64,000 nucleotides of DNA from positions 54,237 to 118,236 of the forward strand of contig NZ_JAAGVY010000012.1 in NCBI RefSeq assembly GCF_010686655.1, read 5' to 3'. Every line of letters starts with the position of its first letter. The stretch's first letter is position 1. The position numbers were made by a program, and so were the translations under genes. Below the pieces are notes generated by a model that worked only from the letters and a program-made list of their open reading frames with translations, was not told where the DNA came from and searched no databases. Shown here one piece after another: positions 17,157 through 25,345 of the stretch. Source of the DNA: Cryomorpha ignava (lineage in GTDB: Bacteria; Bacteroidota; Bacteroidia; Flavobacteriales_D; Cryomorphaceae).

Positions 17157-17972
17157 TTGTCAAAACCAGCCGCTCGCGTAGGAGATATGCATGTTTGCCC
17201 GATGGTAACTCCGGGCACACCACCCGTACCTCATGTCGGCGGGCCTATAATCGGGCCTGGAGTACCTACCGTGTTAATAGGCGGAATGCCAGCAGCCGTG
17301 ATGGGTGATATGTGCGTGTGTACGGGGCCTCCCGATACTATTATTTTAGGCTCTGCAGGTGTATTTATTGGCGGCAAACCAGCAGCCCGAATGGGTGATA
17401 GCAACGCCCATGGAGGTACAATTGTGGTTGGTTGCCCTACAGTTCTTATTGGCGAATCATCAGGCGGAGGCGGCGGTGGAGGCGCTACGGCTAAAGTGCA
17501 GGTTTTAATTGACGCAATTGATAAGGTAAAAGGTGTTGAGAAATCAGTTTTGACTAAAATAAAAGTGGTTGCTTCTCAGATAGCAGCGGTAACGCAAGCA
17601 TCTGATGAAGGCCTTCCTTTTTGCGAGTTGTGTGAAGCACCTGAAAGTGATCCGGATGATGAGCCTGCAGCAGATGAGAACGGTGCCGGATCTGAGGTGG
17701 CTCCCCAAGAGAACGACGAAATCGTAAAAAAGATTGCTAAAATTTATTTTACTGACGAGCATGGAAACAATATTTCCAAAGTAGAAGATGAAAAGAAAGT
17801 TATTCTGGTCATCGAGTCAGAAAATATATCAGGTGAAGAAGTCATTGTTAATCTTTATGATCATCCGGGCGACTTTACCTATCAAGGAAAGGAAATTGAG
17901 AACAATCAACTCACTATAGCCGTGAGTGGAGATAAACATAAAATTGAACTCGGAGTAAAACTGAATAATTAA
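17157..17972 (+). CDS. PAAR spike-tip protein with C-terminal Ig-like extension
   Basis: This 271-aa protein starts at a TTG, giving MSKPAARVGDMHVCP, the classic PAAR opening, so the rare start codon is well supported. PAAR repeats run through residues 1-100 (GDMCVCTGPP, GKPAARMGDSNAHGG). PAAR proteins sharpen the VgrG tip and carry effectors. A poly-Gly linker (about 102-114) leads to a helical stretch, an acidic segment and a C-terminal beta-sandwich-like domain (about 185-271). The next gene, 2 bp downstream, encodes a metalloprotease, so the extension probably docks or delivers that protein. It is the first gene of the cargo module. Confidence 0.9.
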   Translation: MSKPAARVGDMHVCPMVTPGTPPVPHVGGPIIGPGVPTVLIGGMPAAVMGDMCVCTGPPDTIILGSAGVFIGGKPAARMGDSNAHGGTIVVGCPTVLIGESSGGGGGGGATAKVQVLIDAIDKVKGVEKSVLTKIKVVASQIAAVTQASDEGLPFCELCEAPESDPDDEPAADENGAGSEVAPQENDEIVKKIAKIYFTDEHGNNISKVEDEKKVILVIESENISGEEVIVNLYDHPGDFTYQGKEIENNQLTIAVSGDKHKIELGVKLNN

Positions 17973-17974
17973 TT

Positions 17975-19177
17975 ATGCCAAGTGTATTTCTAAAATCAGA
18001 CACCAGTAAAACTGCAAGCACAGGCACGTTAAAACTGCCTAAACCTGAAGTTCACGTATATTTTAGACCTCATAGCGGTTATAACGGAGAGTTTGGTTTT
18101 GATTGGATGCGAACCGGTGATACAGGTCATAATGGTGACGACTGGTACAAGAATATTGTAGGTAGATACAGAGAGCCTTCAACTGGAGCACTTGAGCAAG
18201 TATATACAACAGGAGTTTTTACTAAAGGCAACTCAGATTACAGCAGTCTTACAAGAGAATATGAGCTCCTTAAACATCCTACCAGACCCAACGATTTCTA
18301 CTCAGTAGCAATAGTAAATTTATTACCTGGAAAAGTAGCTAAATTTAGTCTGAAGGTGGAAGTTAAGAACGCTGTAAGTAAAATTGAATTCAAATTTGAC
18401 TCTGCTTTTTTCAACCTAAATATAACCGAATTGGCTGAAACGTCAATTGGCAAACGGAGTTTAAAAAACCATTTGGAGGTGACATGTGTTCAAGAATTCA
18501 GCTCAGACCAAAAAATCGAAATTCTTGCTGACGGTCAGTTTGCAGGGAAACTGATTTTTAAAGCCAATGACAAAGCTAAGCGCTATACTGCAGATTTTGT
18601 GATGGTTAAAGTGTGGACAGATATTAATGCAACTGGCACACCCAATAAAGCGGCTCCATCGGGTAGAGAGGATGAATTAAAAAAATACCTCAATCAAGCA
18701 TTTGTTAATCCCTCTCACATCTCAAAGAGTTTGAATTTATCTAATGATTCTACATTCAATACGAATTATTCTAGCGGCGGCAAAATTAAAAATGCAGGTA
18801 GCGATGCCCTTCTTGACCACATTATAAAAAAATTTGAAGACAAATATGGCGCAGCTAAATACAGCAAGCACTACAAACTTTTTTTCATAAACGAAGATGC
18901 CGGAGGGCTTTATGGCCGTTCATACGGAATTGGCGGTGCTAATCGTGCTGTTGTAGTTTACAAAAAAGGCTTTGCTGATAGTACTTTAGCTCACGAAACC
19001 CTTCATGCAATGGGTCTCTATCATAGTTTTGACAATGATGGCAAATTTACCTTTGAGAAAAACAAGACAGATAATATTATGGATTATTCAGACATTGCCG
19101 TTCCACCGCTTGATGTAATAAGCACGTGGCAATGGCAATGGCCGTTAATTCGTAAAAATTCAGTAAAAGAGAAATGA
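17975..19177 (+). CDS. Predicted T6SS effector: metzincin-type zinc metalloprotease
   Basis: This 400-aa protein has no signal peptide. Its N-terminal half (1-200) is beta-rich, with VHVYFRPHSGYNGEFGFDW. The C-terminal half carries HETLHAMGLYH at residues 340-350, an HExxHxxGxxH zinc site, and a probable Met-turn (NIMDYS, Met369). These are the marks of a metzincin protease. It lies directly behind the PAAR gene and is followed by an overlapping lipoprotein gene, the order of carrier, toxin and immunity typical of T6SS cargo. The substrate is unknown; cell-envelope proteins of rivals are a reasonable guess. The effector role is inferred from context. Confidence 0.8.
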   Translation: MPSVFLKSDTSKTASTGTLKLPKPEVHVYFRPHSGYNGEFGFDWMRTGDTGHNGDDWYKNIVGRYREPSTGALEQVYTTGVFTKGNSDYSSLTREYELLKHPTRPNDFYSVAIVNLLPGKVAKFSLKVEVKNAVSKIEFKFDSAFFNLNITELAETSIGKRSLKNHLEVTCVQEFSSDQKIEILADGQFAGKLIFKANDKAKRYTADFVMVKVWTDINATGTPNKAAPSGREDELKKYLNQAFVNPSHISKSLNLSNDSTFNTNYSSGGKIKNAGSDALLDHIIKKFEDKYGAAKYSKHYKLFFINEDAGGLYGRSYGIGGANRAVVVYKKGFADSTLAHETLHAMGLYHSFDNDGKFTFEKNKTDNIMDYSDIAVPPLDVISTWQWQWPLIRKNSVKEK

Positions 19178-19779
19178 GAATTTTCTATTTATTCATTATC
19201 GTATTTCTTTCCATTGCATGCACGCATACAAGTGAAGGCCAAAACGACCTAAATGACAAAAAGCAAACACCTAAAATGGAAACGTTCAACATAAAAAAAT
19301 TCGACCAAAACAAAGATGCTGATGAAACTTATCGCTTTGAGAGAGAAGACGGCGCTATTGTAACTCAATTTGGAGATTCAGAAAGTGGGTATTTCGACTA
19401 CGCGCGTTTTCCAAACGAGCTTTTCGAAGATCGAAAAGGATACTACCCCGACGGAGTGCTTAAGATACACGGTTTGATGTATTACAACCAATTTCAAAAA
19501 GGTGTCTGGAAATATTATGACCACAACGGCAAATTAGAACGCACAATAGATTATGATGAACCCTTTAGTTATACTTGGGAAGATGTGCTGGAATTTTGTG
19601 ATGAAAAAAAAATCAACCTATTAAAAAACACAACACGGATTTCGAGAAACACTATTGAAAACAAACCTAAATGGACTATCGAGTGGCAAATAGGTACTGC
19701 AGAATCACTTGAAATTACCATTGATGGAGAAAGTGGAGAAATAATTAATCAAACCACTATAGAACTTGACAAGGGTTAA
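19174..19779 (+). CDS. Lipoprotein, probable immunity protein for the metalloprotease
   Basis: This 201-aa protein has a lipoprotein signal (YLFIIVFLSIAC, lipobox SIAC). The mature part includes a MORN/YwqK-like stretch (YYPDGVLKIHGLMYY, then GVWKYYDHNGKLERTI). Its ATG overlaps the protease stop by 4 bp, so the two are translated together. A periplasm-facing lipoprotein coupled to a protease effector is what an immunity protein looks like, and it would imply that the effector acts in the envelope. Cognate pairing is inferred. Confidence 0.72.
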   Translation: MRIFYLFIIVFLSIACTHTSEGQNDLNDKKQTPKMETFNIKKFDQNKDADETYRFEREDGAIVTQFGDSESGYFDYARFPNELFEDRKGYYPDGVLKIHGLMYYNQFQKGVWKYYDHNGKLERTIDYDEPFSYTWEDVLEFCDEKKINLLKNTTRISRNTIENKPKWTIEWQIGTAESLEITIDGESGEIINQTTIELDKG

Positions 19780-19891
19780 CCTAGCTGGAGTATAAAAAAA
19801 CACCACCTGCGGACAATGTTAGTGTTGACCTTTAACAGTAATGCAGAGGCGCCTCGACAGACAAGCCAATACAAACTTCAAGACAATTAAA

Positions 19892-20233
19892 ATGCTTATT
19901 AGAACAGCCCAAATAGAAGCTCTCGGTACTCCCAAGAAAGAAAAATTTATTGAGAAAACGATTGCTTTTCTAAAGGAAAACACACCAAAGTGGGCTGAAT
20001 CTAAAACAGATGACCAAATAAGCGCAACGATTGAAAACATGATTGAACTGGGTAGAGAAAGAAATATCAAGAAAGAAATTAATATTCAGAAATTACTTTT
20101 CCATTGGATTAAATATGAACTAAAAACGCCTCCAAGCCCCGAAATAGATGCCGAGCTCATTCAAGAGAGCCGTAGTGAAAACTATCGGGTAAAATGCATG
20201 ATAAAAGCTATTCGGAGAAATGGTGTCAGGTAA
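19892..20233 (+). CDS. Small T6SS-module protein of unknown function (113 aa)
   Basis: The likely start is the ATG at 19892 (MLIRTAQIEAL), preceded by an A-rich stretch. An upstream ATG at 19841 would add 17 poorly structured residues. The protein is helical and charged, with a QIEAL start, a conserved-looking WAE...D segment and a C-terminal KAIRRNG. Small proteins of similar size and opening sit beside DUF4123 adaptors in T6SS loci of other phyla, as I recall. It is not Hcp: it lacks Hcp beta-barrel sequence. A role as chaperone or adaptor partner is a guess. Confidence 0.65.
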   Translation: MLIRTAQIEALGTPKKEKFIEKTIAFLKENTPKWAESKTDDQISATIENMIELGRERNIKKEINIQKLLFHWIKYELKTPPSPEIDAELIQESRSENYRVKCMIKAIRRNGVR

Positions 20234-20326
20234 TTTATTCGGGATAAATAGAATCAGAAATACTTTAGTCATGAAAGACCGACTACACAAAATTTAGCTC
20301 GAACAAATGCCCTCAAATAGAAAAGG

Positions 20327-20342
20327 GTCATTTAATAGTCAT
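20327..20342 (+). promoter_or_regulatory. Shared direct-repeat motif, DUF4123 gene promoter
   Basis: GTCATTTAATAGTCAT is identical over 16 bp to the site at 17072. A TACATTTA element (one mismatch to TAnnTTTG) starts 37 bp downstream at 20380, before the TTG start at 20434. Confidence 0.55.
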
Positions 20343-20379
20343 ATTTGATTTCATTTCAATCATATTTTCTATCAATCAG

Positions 20380-20387
20380 TACATTTA
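20380..20387 (+). promoter_or_regulatory. -7-like element before the DUF4123 gene
   Basis: TACATTTA differs from TAnnTTTG at the last base. It is placed 37 bp after the direct-repeat motif, as at the PAAR promoter. Confidence 0.35.
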
Positions 20388-20433
20388 GCTTAAATACACC
20401 TATCCAAAGACCAATCAAAGGCTGATAAAAACT

Positions 20434-21099
20434 TTGAATTCACCAAACTACATCCTCCTAGATTCTGCCCGCATGGACAGCGAAATGGCAACAGCGCGTG
20501 AGCTGAACCCAGAGCATACATGCCTTTATGAAGGCGATAGCGAGAAATTTTTGAGCGTAGTAGCACCTTGGCTTTTTGATTTTGATCCCAAATCTGACTT
20601 TGCCAACTGGATAGCGAAAAACGCCCCGACGAACGATTGGGGGATATTTTTACGATCTAGCGCAGAGCCAATCAAATTATATCGCCACTTGCGTAAGTTC
20701 CTAATAGTTTCTACGGAAGATGGACGCGAACTTTATTTTCGGTTTTACGACCCACGTGTACTCCGTGTTTTTCTTCCCACTTGCGACAGAGACCAGCTCA
20801 AAGAATTTTTTGGTCCCATAGAAGCATTTATCGCCGAAGATGAAAACGGGCTTCTGGTAGAATATGCTCTTAACGAAAATAAGCTCGAATTTTCTGACCT
20901 TAAAACGGATATGAAAGGAATATTTAAGGGAAGTGAAAAGTTAAAATTTGCCGCGTCTCAAATTCCGGAAGTGAATGAAGCGCCTACGAGCAATTCGGTA
21001 ATAGAACCTTCAAAAACAGGAGTCGAAAAAAATCCGTTAGACGTTCAGAAACACGAAGATACTAAAGAGGATACATCCGGTTGGGATTTTGGGTATTAG
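20434..21099 (+). CDS. DUF4123-type T6SS effector adaptor/chaperone
   Basis: This 221-aa protein starts at TTG 20434 (MNSPNYILLDSARMD); an internal ATG at 20473 is the alternative. The core (1-150) has the DUF4123 pattern: an N-terminal strand YILLDSA, LYEGDSEKFLSVVAPWLFDF, a WGIFLRS element, the strand-loop HLRKFLIVSTEDGRELYFRFYDPRVLRVFLP, and a downstream EFFGPI. The C-terminal 70 residues are a low-complexity acidic tail. DUF4123 proteins load effectors onto VgrG or PAAR in the cytoplasm. It has its own motif-bearing promoter, apart from the PAAR unit. The family call is strong; the client is unknown but probably the nearby PAAR/protease pair. Confidence 0.85.
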   Translation: MNSPNYILLDSARMDSEMATARELNPEHTCLYEGDSEKFLSVVAPWLFDFDPKSDFANWIAKNAPTNDWGIFLRSSAEPIKLYRHLRKFLIVSTEDGRELYFRFYDPRVLRVFLPTCDRDQLKEFFGPIEAFIAEDENGLLVEYALNENKLEFSDLKTDMKGIFKGSEKLKFAASQIPEVNEAPTSNSVIEPSKTGVEKNPLDVQKHEDTKEDTSGWDFGY

Positions 21100-21101
21100 T
21101 T

Positions 21102-21484
21102 GGTTTTCGGTTCTTTGTTTTTGGTCTTTGGTTTGAATGGAAACTTTAGTTCTGTCGTTTGATTTAAACATCAGCCACACATTTTCTTCCATTCTCAGAT
21201 CAATCATTTGCCCCCGCAAAGTCTGTCTACGCTCTAGGACTTAATGGTACCAGCAGGCGAAAACAATCAAGGGAAATTTTTGGAAATAAATCTATTCATG
21301 AAACGAAATTGTGCTCTGACGCTGCGGTCAGCATGTTCCAAGGGTCCGGCAGCTACCCGCTCGGAGTTGCCAATGACGATTTTGGCTTTGAAGTAAAATG
21401 TCAAGATCTTTCCGATGGGGTGCGCAAGCGTTAAATGCCCTTCTCATCCGAAAACCCAACACCAAACACCAAGAACTAAAAACC
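21102..21484. repeat. 383-bp noncoding segment with imperfect terminal inverted repeats
   Basis: The G/T-rich tract at 21102-21131 matches the reverse complement of the C/A-rich tract at 21455-21484 at 24 of 30 positions. The roughly 320 bp between them hold no convincing gene and are locally richer in G+C than the flanking genes. The left end begins 3 bp after the DUF4123 stop. It could be a MITE-like or intergenic repeat element. No clear target-site duplication is visible. The 21100-21615 gap otherwise contains only the promoter of the LytTR gene. Confidence 0.4.
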
Positions 21485-21497
21485 GCGAAGCAAAGGG

Positions 21498-21513
21498 GTC
21501 ATTTAGTAGTCAT
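21498..21513 (+). promoter_or_regulatory. Shared direct-repeat motif, LytTR-ClpV operon promoter
   Basis: GTCATTTAGTAGTCAT differs by one base from the copies at 17072 and 20327. It is placed 38 bp upstream of TATATTCA (21552), a weak -7 match, ahead of the LytTR regulator and the main T6SS structural operon. Confidence 0.55.
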
Positions 21514-21551
21514 ATTTGTAACACTTCACACTTCCGCATTATGTTACACTG

Positions 21552-21559
21552 TATATTCA
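21552..21559 (+). promoter_or_regulatory. Weak -7-like element of the T6SS structural operon
   Basis: TATATTCA matches TAnnTTTG at 6 of 8 positions counting the free ones. It is called mainly because its 38-bp distance from the direct-repeat motif equals that at the PAAR promoter. Confidence 0.3.
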
Positions 21560-21615
21560 TAGTCTTGTTAAGATTTTAACCTAACCAACAACTGTGCAGA
21601 CAACCAAACCAACCA

Positions 21616-22362
21616 ATGAAAATAGCCCCAATTACATATTATATTGTAGAGAATGACGAAAACACCATTCGCCTGCTGGAGATGGAATTGAAGGCGTTTC
21701 CAGATAATTTTAAGTCGAAAGGCGTTTTCAGAGATTATAAAGAAGCGCATAACAGAATATATAGAGATGAGCCAAATCTGATCTTTATGAATATTGAGTT
21801 TCCCTTTTTTACGGGGGCTGAATTTTTCGGAAATACCTCATCAACAAAATGCGATTACGTGTTTTTGGCAAAAGACAATAATTACGTTTATCAAAATGTA
21901 AAAGCAAGCAAATTCGATTGCATTTTAAAACCGATTTCACAAATAGAGCTCAGACGCACATTAAAGCGCAAAGTTGAGGCGCGTGAAGCCGGACGCGTTG
22001 CAAACTTTGGTCACTACGTGCCCGCATCAACAGATTATAAATTCAAAAAAATACTTTTTCCTACTACCAATGGATATGTGTTTTTGAGTCCTGATGATAT
22101 TATGTACTGTGAAGCAGATTTGGAATACACCAAAATTATTACGCACAATCATAAATATTTAATCTCTAAAAACCTCAAGCACTTTGACAATATGCTCAAT
22201 AGTAAACGCTTTATTAGAGCGCATAAGTCATTCCTAATCAACATAGACCACATAAAGCAATACGTGCGGAGCGAAGGCGGTCATGTAATAATGAGCGATG
22301 ATAAAATGGTGCCTATTGGCAGAAGCAAAAAACCTCAATTCGCCCACCTACTCGGGGTATAA
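21616..22362 (+). CDS. LytTR-family response regulator with degenerate receiver
   Basis: This 248-aa protein has an N-terminal receiver-like domain (about 5-120) and a C-terminal LytTR DNA-binding domain (about 145-248, with YCEADLEYTKII, then RFIRAHKSFLINIDHIKQYV). In the receiver the usual phospho-acceptor LDI is FMNI, so the Asp is Asn, and the T/S switch position reads FLAKD. The lysine in ILKPI is kept. This suggests phosphorylation-independent control. It is the first gene of the T6SS structural operon, 18 bp before clpV, and is the best local candidate to bind the direct-repeat motif shared by the T6SS promoters. The family call is firm; the target is inferred. Confidence 0.85.
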   Translation: MKIAPITYYIVENDENTIRLLEMELKAFPDNFKSKGVFRDYKEAHNRIYRDEPNLIFMNIEFPFFTGAEFFGNTSSTKCDYVFLAKDNNYVYQNVKASKFDCILKPISQIELRRTLKRKVEAREAGRVANFGHYVPASTDYKFKKILFPTTNGYVFLSPDDIMYCEADLEYTKIITHNHKYLISKNLKHFDNMLNSKRFIRAHKSFLINIDHIKQYVRSEGGHVIMSDDKMVPIGRSKKPQFAHLLGV

Positions 22363-22380
22363 CCAAATAGAAATGAAAAT

Positions 22381-24879
22381 ATGAGCAACCAGAATTTAAT
22401 GTTGACAAATGAAGTAAAAGAAGCACTCGATCAGAGCAAGAATATAGCTCGTGAGTATGGTCATGGCAACTTTTCAAGTCCGCATTTGCTACGCGCCATG
22501 ATGCGTCGCGAAGCTGGTTTGGTAGCCTTTCTCGACACCATGGGCAAAGACGTTGGCTACATACGTGAGTGGGCAGATGTGCGCATTGAAGGTTATCCCA
22601 AGAGCTCTTTCCCGGTTTCTGAAATTGAGCAAGATAAAACCATTCACGCCGTTCTTCGTGAAGCAGATTTTGTAAGAATCAAACAAGGAAAAGAAGAGGT
22701 AGATGGACTTTCGCTACTCGCAGCTTTGGTTACGCCCGGCGTTGCTTTTAGCTTTGAGCAAATGCGCTCCTTTCCAATTTTGCGCGAAGAACTTCTCGAT
22801 GTTTTAGAAAATGATGAAGCCGGAAATGGTAAACTCGGCCAAAATAATGTTGGAGAAAAAACCGGCCAAAAAAGTAACGATGGAGTAAATGAAACTATTT
22901 CAAAATTCTGCATTGATAAAACCGCATTGGCGAAAGCCGGAAAAATTGATCCTATTGTTGGGCGCGATCGTGAAACCAAAATGATAGCCGAAATATTAGG
23001 TCGCCGATCAAAACCAAACGTAATTATTGTAGGAGATCCCGGAGTTGGGAAAACAGCTCTTATAGAAGGATTGGCAAATGATATTGTAAACGGGAAAGTG
23101 CCAAAACACTTGGCAGGCTCTAAACTTTTAGAACTGGATCTTGGTGCACTCGTAGCAGGAGCATCGTATAAAGGCGAGATAGAAGACCGTATTAAAAAAG
23201 TACTCGCTGAATTAAAAGGCAGTGAAAAAATCACCCTTTTCATTGACGAAGTTCACGCATTGATGGATCCCAATCGCGGATTATCAGGGGTGGCAAACTT
23301 ACTAAAACCCGAACTAGCTCGTGGCGAAATTACCGTAATTGGTGCAACCACTAACGACGAATTTCGCGAATTTCTGGAGCCGGAAGAGGCCTTCATGCGC
23401 CGCTTTGAAATGGTGCGTGTTGAAGAACCAAACGATCACGTTTGCCGCCAAATGCTCGATATTGTCGTTCCCTTTTACGAAAAACACCATGAAATAACGG
23501 TTGACAAGGATGCATCTACGGAAGCTATCAGACTTGCACGTAGATACCTAAAAGATAGAAGATTACCAGATGCAGCCATTGATCTTATAGACAGAACTAT
23601 GGCCGCCATTAAAATGATGAATGATACGTCTGGTTCAGATATTCAACATTTACAAGAAAGATACGACACACTCATTGAAATTGAAGATCCAGAAAAAGAT
23701 GAAGTAAAATATCTCTTGTACGAGTTTGAAAATCGGCTTAGTCCAATTTTGCTTGCCACGCTTACCGACGATCAGGATCCGAGTGCGCTCACAGAACCTC
23801 AAGAAATATTCGACTATATAAAACGTGGAATCAATGCGCTAAAAGACAAAGCAACAGAAGAAAAAACTGAAATTGCTAAAGAAGATATTGCCGCAATGGT
23901 AGCCTACAAAACAGGCATCCCGATGGGCAAGGTGCAGAGCAAGGAAAAAGAACGTCTGCTCAATATGGAAGAAACACTTAGAGACCGCGTTATCGGTCAA
24001 GACCATGCCATCAAAATTATTTCAGACGCCATCATGGAATCGCGATCCGGATTGACCAAGGCAGGCCAACCTATTGGTTCATTTTTCTTTTTAGGGCCAA
24101 CTGGTACGGGTAAAACCGAATTAGCGAAAGCCTTGGCGCACTTCTTATTCGCCGATGAGCGCAGTCTTATTCGGTTTGATATGAGCGAGTTTAAAGAAGA
24201 ACATTCTGCGGCATTGCTATACGGAGCACCTCCAGGTTACGTCGGCTATAAAGAAGGTGGATTGCTGGTAAATAAAATCAGGCAACAGCCCTACTCTATC
24301 GTTTTATTTGATGAAATCGAAAAAGCGCACCCCTCTGTTTTCGACCTGTTTTTGCAGATTCTCGATGAGGGAAAACTACATGACAGACTAGGGAAAGTGG
24401 GTGATTTTACAAATGCTGTTGTGCTCTTTACTTCAAATATCGGGAGCGGCCATATTATCGAAGAATTTGGAAAAGGAAATATCCCCGCTTCAAATGAGCT
24501 GATGGAAATAATGGCCGACTTTTTCAGACCGGAATTTTTAGCACGACTAACAGAGATTATTCCGTTTAGACCCATTAATGAAGATACGGTAGAGCGCATC
24601 TTTAACATACAGCTTTCGCACCTATTAAAAGCATTGCAAAAGCAACACATCTCAATCACCTTTACCGACGAAGCCAGGAAAAAACTGGCCATGGACGGGT
24701 TTACACCAAAATATGGTGCCAGACCGCTAAATGGAGTGATCAGGAATCAATTGCGCCGACCGATTTCGCGAATGATAATAGGCGAAGAATTGGCGAGCGG
24801 CGACGAAATACACATAGAATTAGAAAACGAAGAAATTAAATTTAATATTTTAAAAACTAAAGAACATGAGCCCACTTGA
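22381..24879 (+). CDS. clpV: T6SS sheath-disassembly AAA+ ATPase ClpV (TssH)
   Basis: This 832-aa protein has an N-terminal Clp-N domain (1-150), a first AAA+ module with Walker A GDPGVGKTALIEG (about 218) and Walker B LFIDEVHAL, a shortened middle domain (about 400-440), and a second AAA+ module with GPTGTGKTELAKA (about 570), sensor and D2-small domain. ClpV unfolds contracted TssBC sheaths in the cytoplasm so that the subunits can be reused. Its genetic place directly before tssB, overlapping by 14 bp, distinguishes it from housekeeping ClpB. The short middle domain also fits ClpV. Confidence 0.93.
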   Translation: MSNQNLMLTNEVKEALDQSKNIAREYGHGNFSSPHLLRAMMRREAGLVAFLDTMGKDVGYIREWADVRIEGYPKSSFPVSEIEQDKTIHAVLREADFVRIKQGKEEVDGLSLLAALVTPGVAFSFEQMRSFPILREELLDVLENDEAGNGKLGQNNVGEKTGQKSNDGVNETISKFCIDKTALAKAGKIDPIVGRDRETKMIAEILGRRSKPNVIIVGDPGVGKTALIEGLANDIVNGKVPKHLAGSKLLELDLGALVAGASYKGEIEDRIKKVLAELKGSEKITLFIDEVHALMDPNRGLSGVANLLKPELARGEITVIGATTNDEFREFLEPEEAFMRRFEMVRVEEPNDHVCRQMLDIVVPFYEKHHEITVDKDASTEAIRLARRYLKDRRLPDAAIDLIDRTMAAIKMMNDTSGSDIQHLQERYDTLIEIEDPEKDEVKYLLYEFENRLSPILLATLTDDQDPSALTEPQEIFDYIKRGINALKDKATEEKTEIAKEDIAAMVAYKTGIPMGKVQSKEKERLLNMEETLRDRVIGQDHAIKIISDAIMESRSGLTKAGQPIGSFFFLGPTGTGKTELAKALAHFLFADERSLIRFDMSEFKEEHSAALLYGAPPGYVGYKEGGLLVNKIRQQPYSIVLFDEIEKAHPSVFDLFLQILDEGKLHDRLGKVGDFTNAVVLFTSNIGSGHIIEEFGKGNIPASNELMEIMADFFRPEFLARLTEIIPFRPINEDTVERIFNIQLSHLLKALQKQHISITFTDEARKKLAMDGFTPKYGARPLNGVIRNQLRRPISRMIIGEELASGDEIHIELENEEIKFNILKTKEHEPT

Positions 24880-25318
24880 ATATGGAATAGGCGGCACAGA
24901 ACGCCCAACAGATGCTAGCGAAGCATTTGCAGATTTGCCCCAAAACAAAACACTTTTTGCGCAAAAGCTAACCCAAAACGACCCTATAAAACCAGAAGTG
25001 GTGAAGGGATTGACCAATGTAGATCAAGTATTTGAGCACTACAAACCCAATGCTGACGTATCGCTTAAAGGCGAAGAAGGTGAAGAGATAAAAGAGAATC
25101 TTAAATTTTCGAATATTGGCGATTTTGCTCCAAAAGGGCTTACCAACCAAAGCGAATTTATGCAGAATTTGATGCAAAAGAAAAGCGAAATGAACAGCAT
25201 TGTAAAGCAATTGAGATCAAATAAAGTATTGAACTCAGCACTGCAAGATTCTGAAAGCAAAGCTGCTCTCGTAGATTCGCTAAAACAACTTATTCAAGAA
25301 CTAGATCAAAACGCATAA
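24866..25318 (+). CDS. tssB: T6SS contractile sheath small subunit TssB
   Basis: This 150-aa protein has the TssB pattern: a beta strand around SNIGDFAPKGL, then NQSEFMQNLMQKKSEMNSI and a C-terminal helix KQLRSNKVLNSAL followed by LVDSLKQLIQEL. Together with TssC it forms the contractile sheath around the Hcp tube. The N-terminal 20 residues differ from the proteobacterial version, as expected for subtype iii. The ATG overlaps the end of clpV and tssC follows after 27 bp. Confidence 0.9.
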   Translation: MSPLEYGIGGTERPTDASEAFADLPQNKTLFAQKLTQNDPIKPEVVKGLTNVDQVFEHYKPNADVSLKGEEGEEIKENLKFSNIGDFAPKGLTNQSEFMQNLMQKKSEMNSIVKQLRSNKVLNSALQDSESKAALVDSLKQLIQELDQNA

Positions 25319-25345
25319 TAAAGCACACTATAAACTACAACAACT

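Noticed and set aside
19892..20233. Possible Hcp (TssD) tube protein
   Set aside because: The size is near that of Hcp, but the sequence is helical and charged throughout, without the beta-barrel strands of Hcp.
21199..21450. Remnant of a decayed effector gene between DUF4123 and LytTR genes
   Set aside because: No frame longer than a few dozen codons and no recognisable motif remain. The inverted ends explain the segment better as a repeat element.
22644..23243. Leftward open frame of about 200 codons inside clpV
   Set aside because: It is fully antisense to a conserved AAA+ domain, with no signal or family features.
22381..24879. Housekeeping chaperone ClpB
   Set aside because: The gene overlaps tssB, heads the T6SS structural set and has a short middle domain, all of which favour ClpV.
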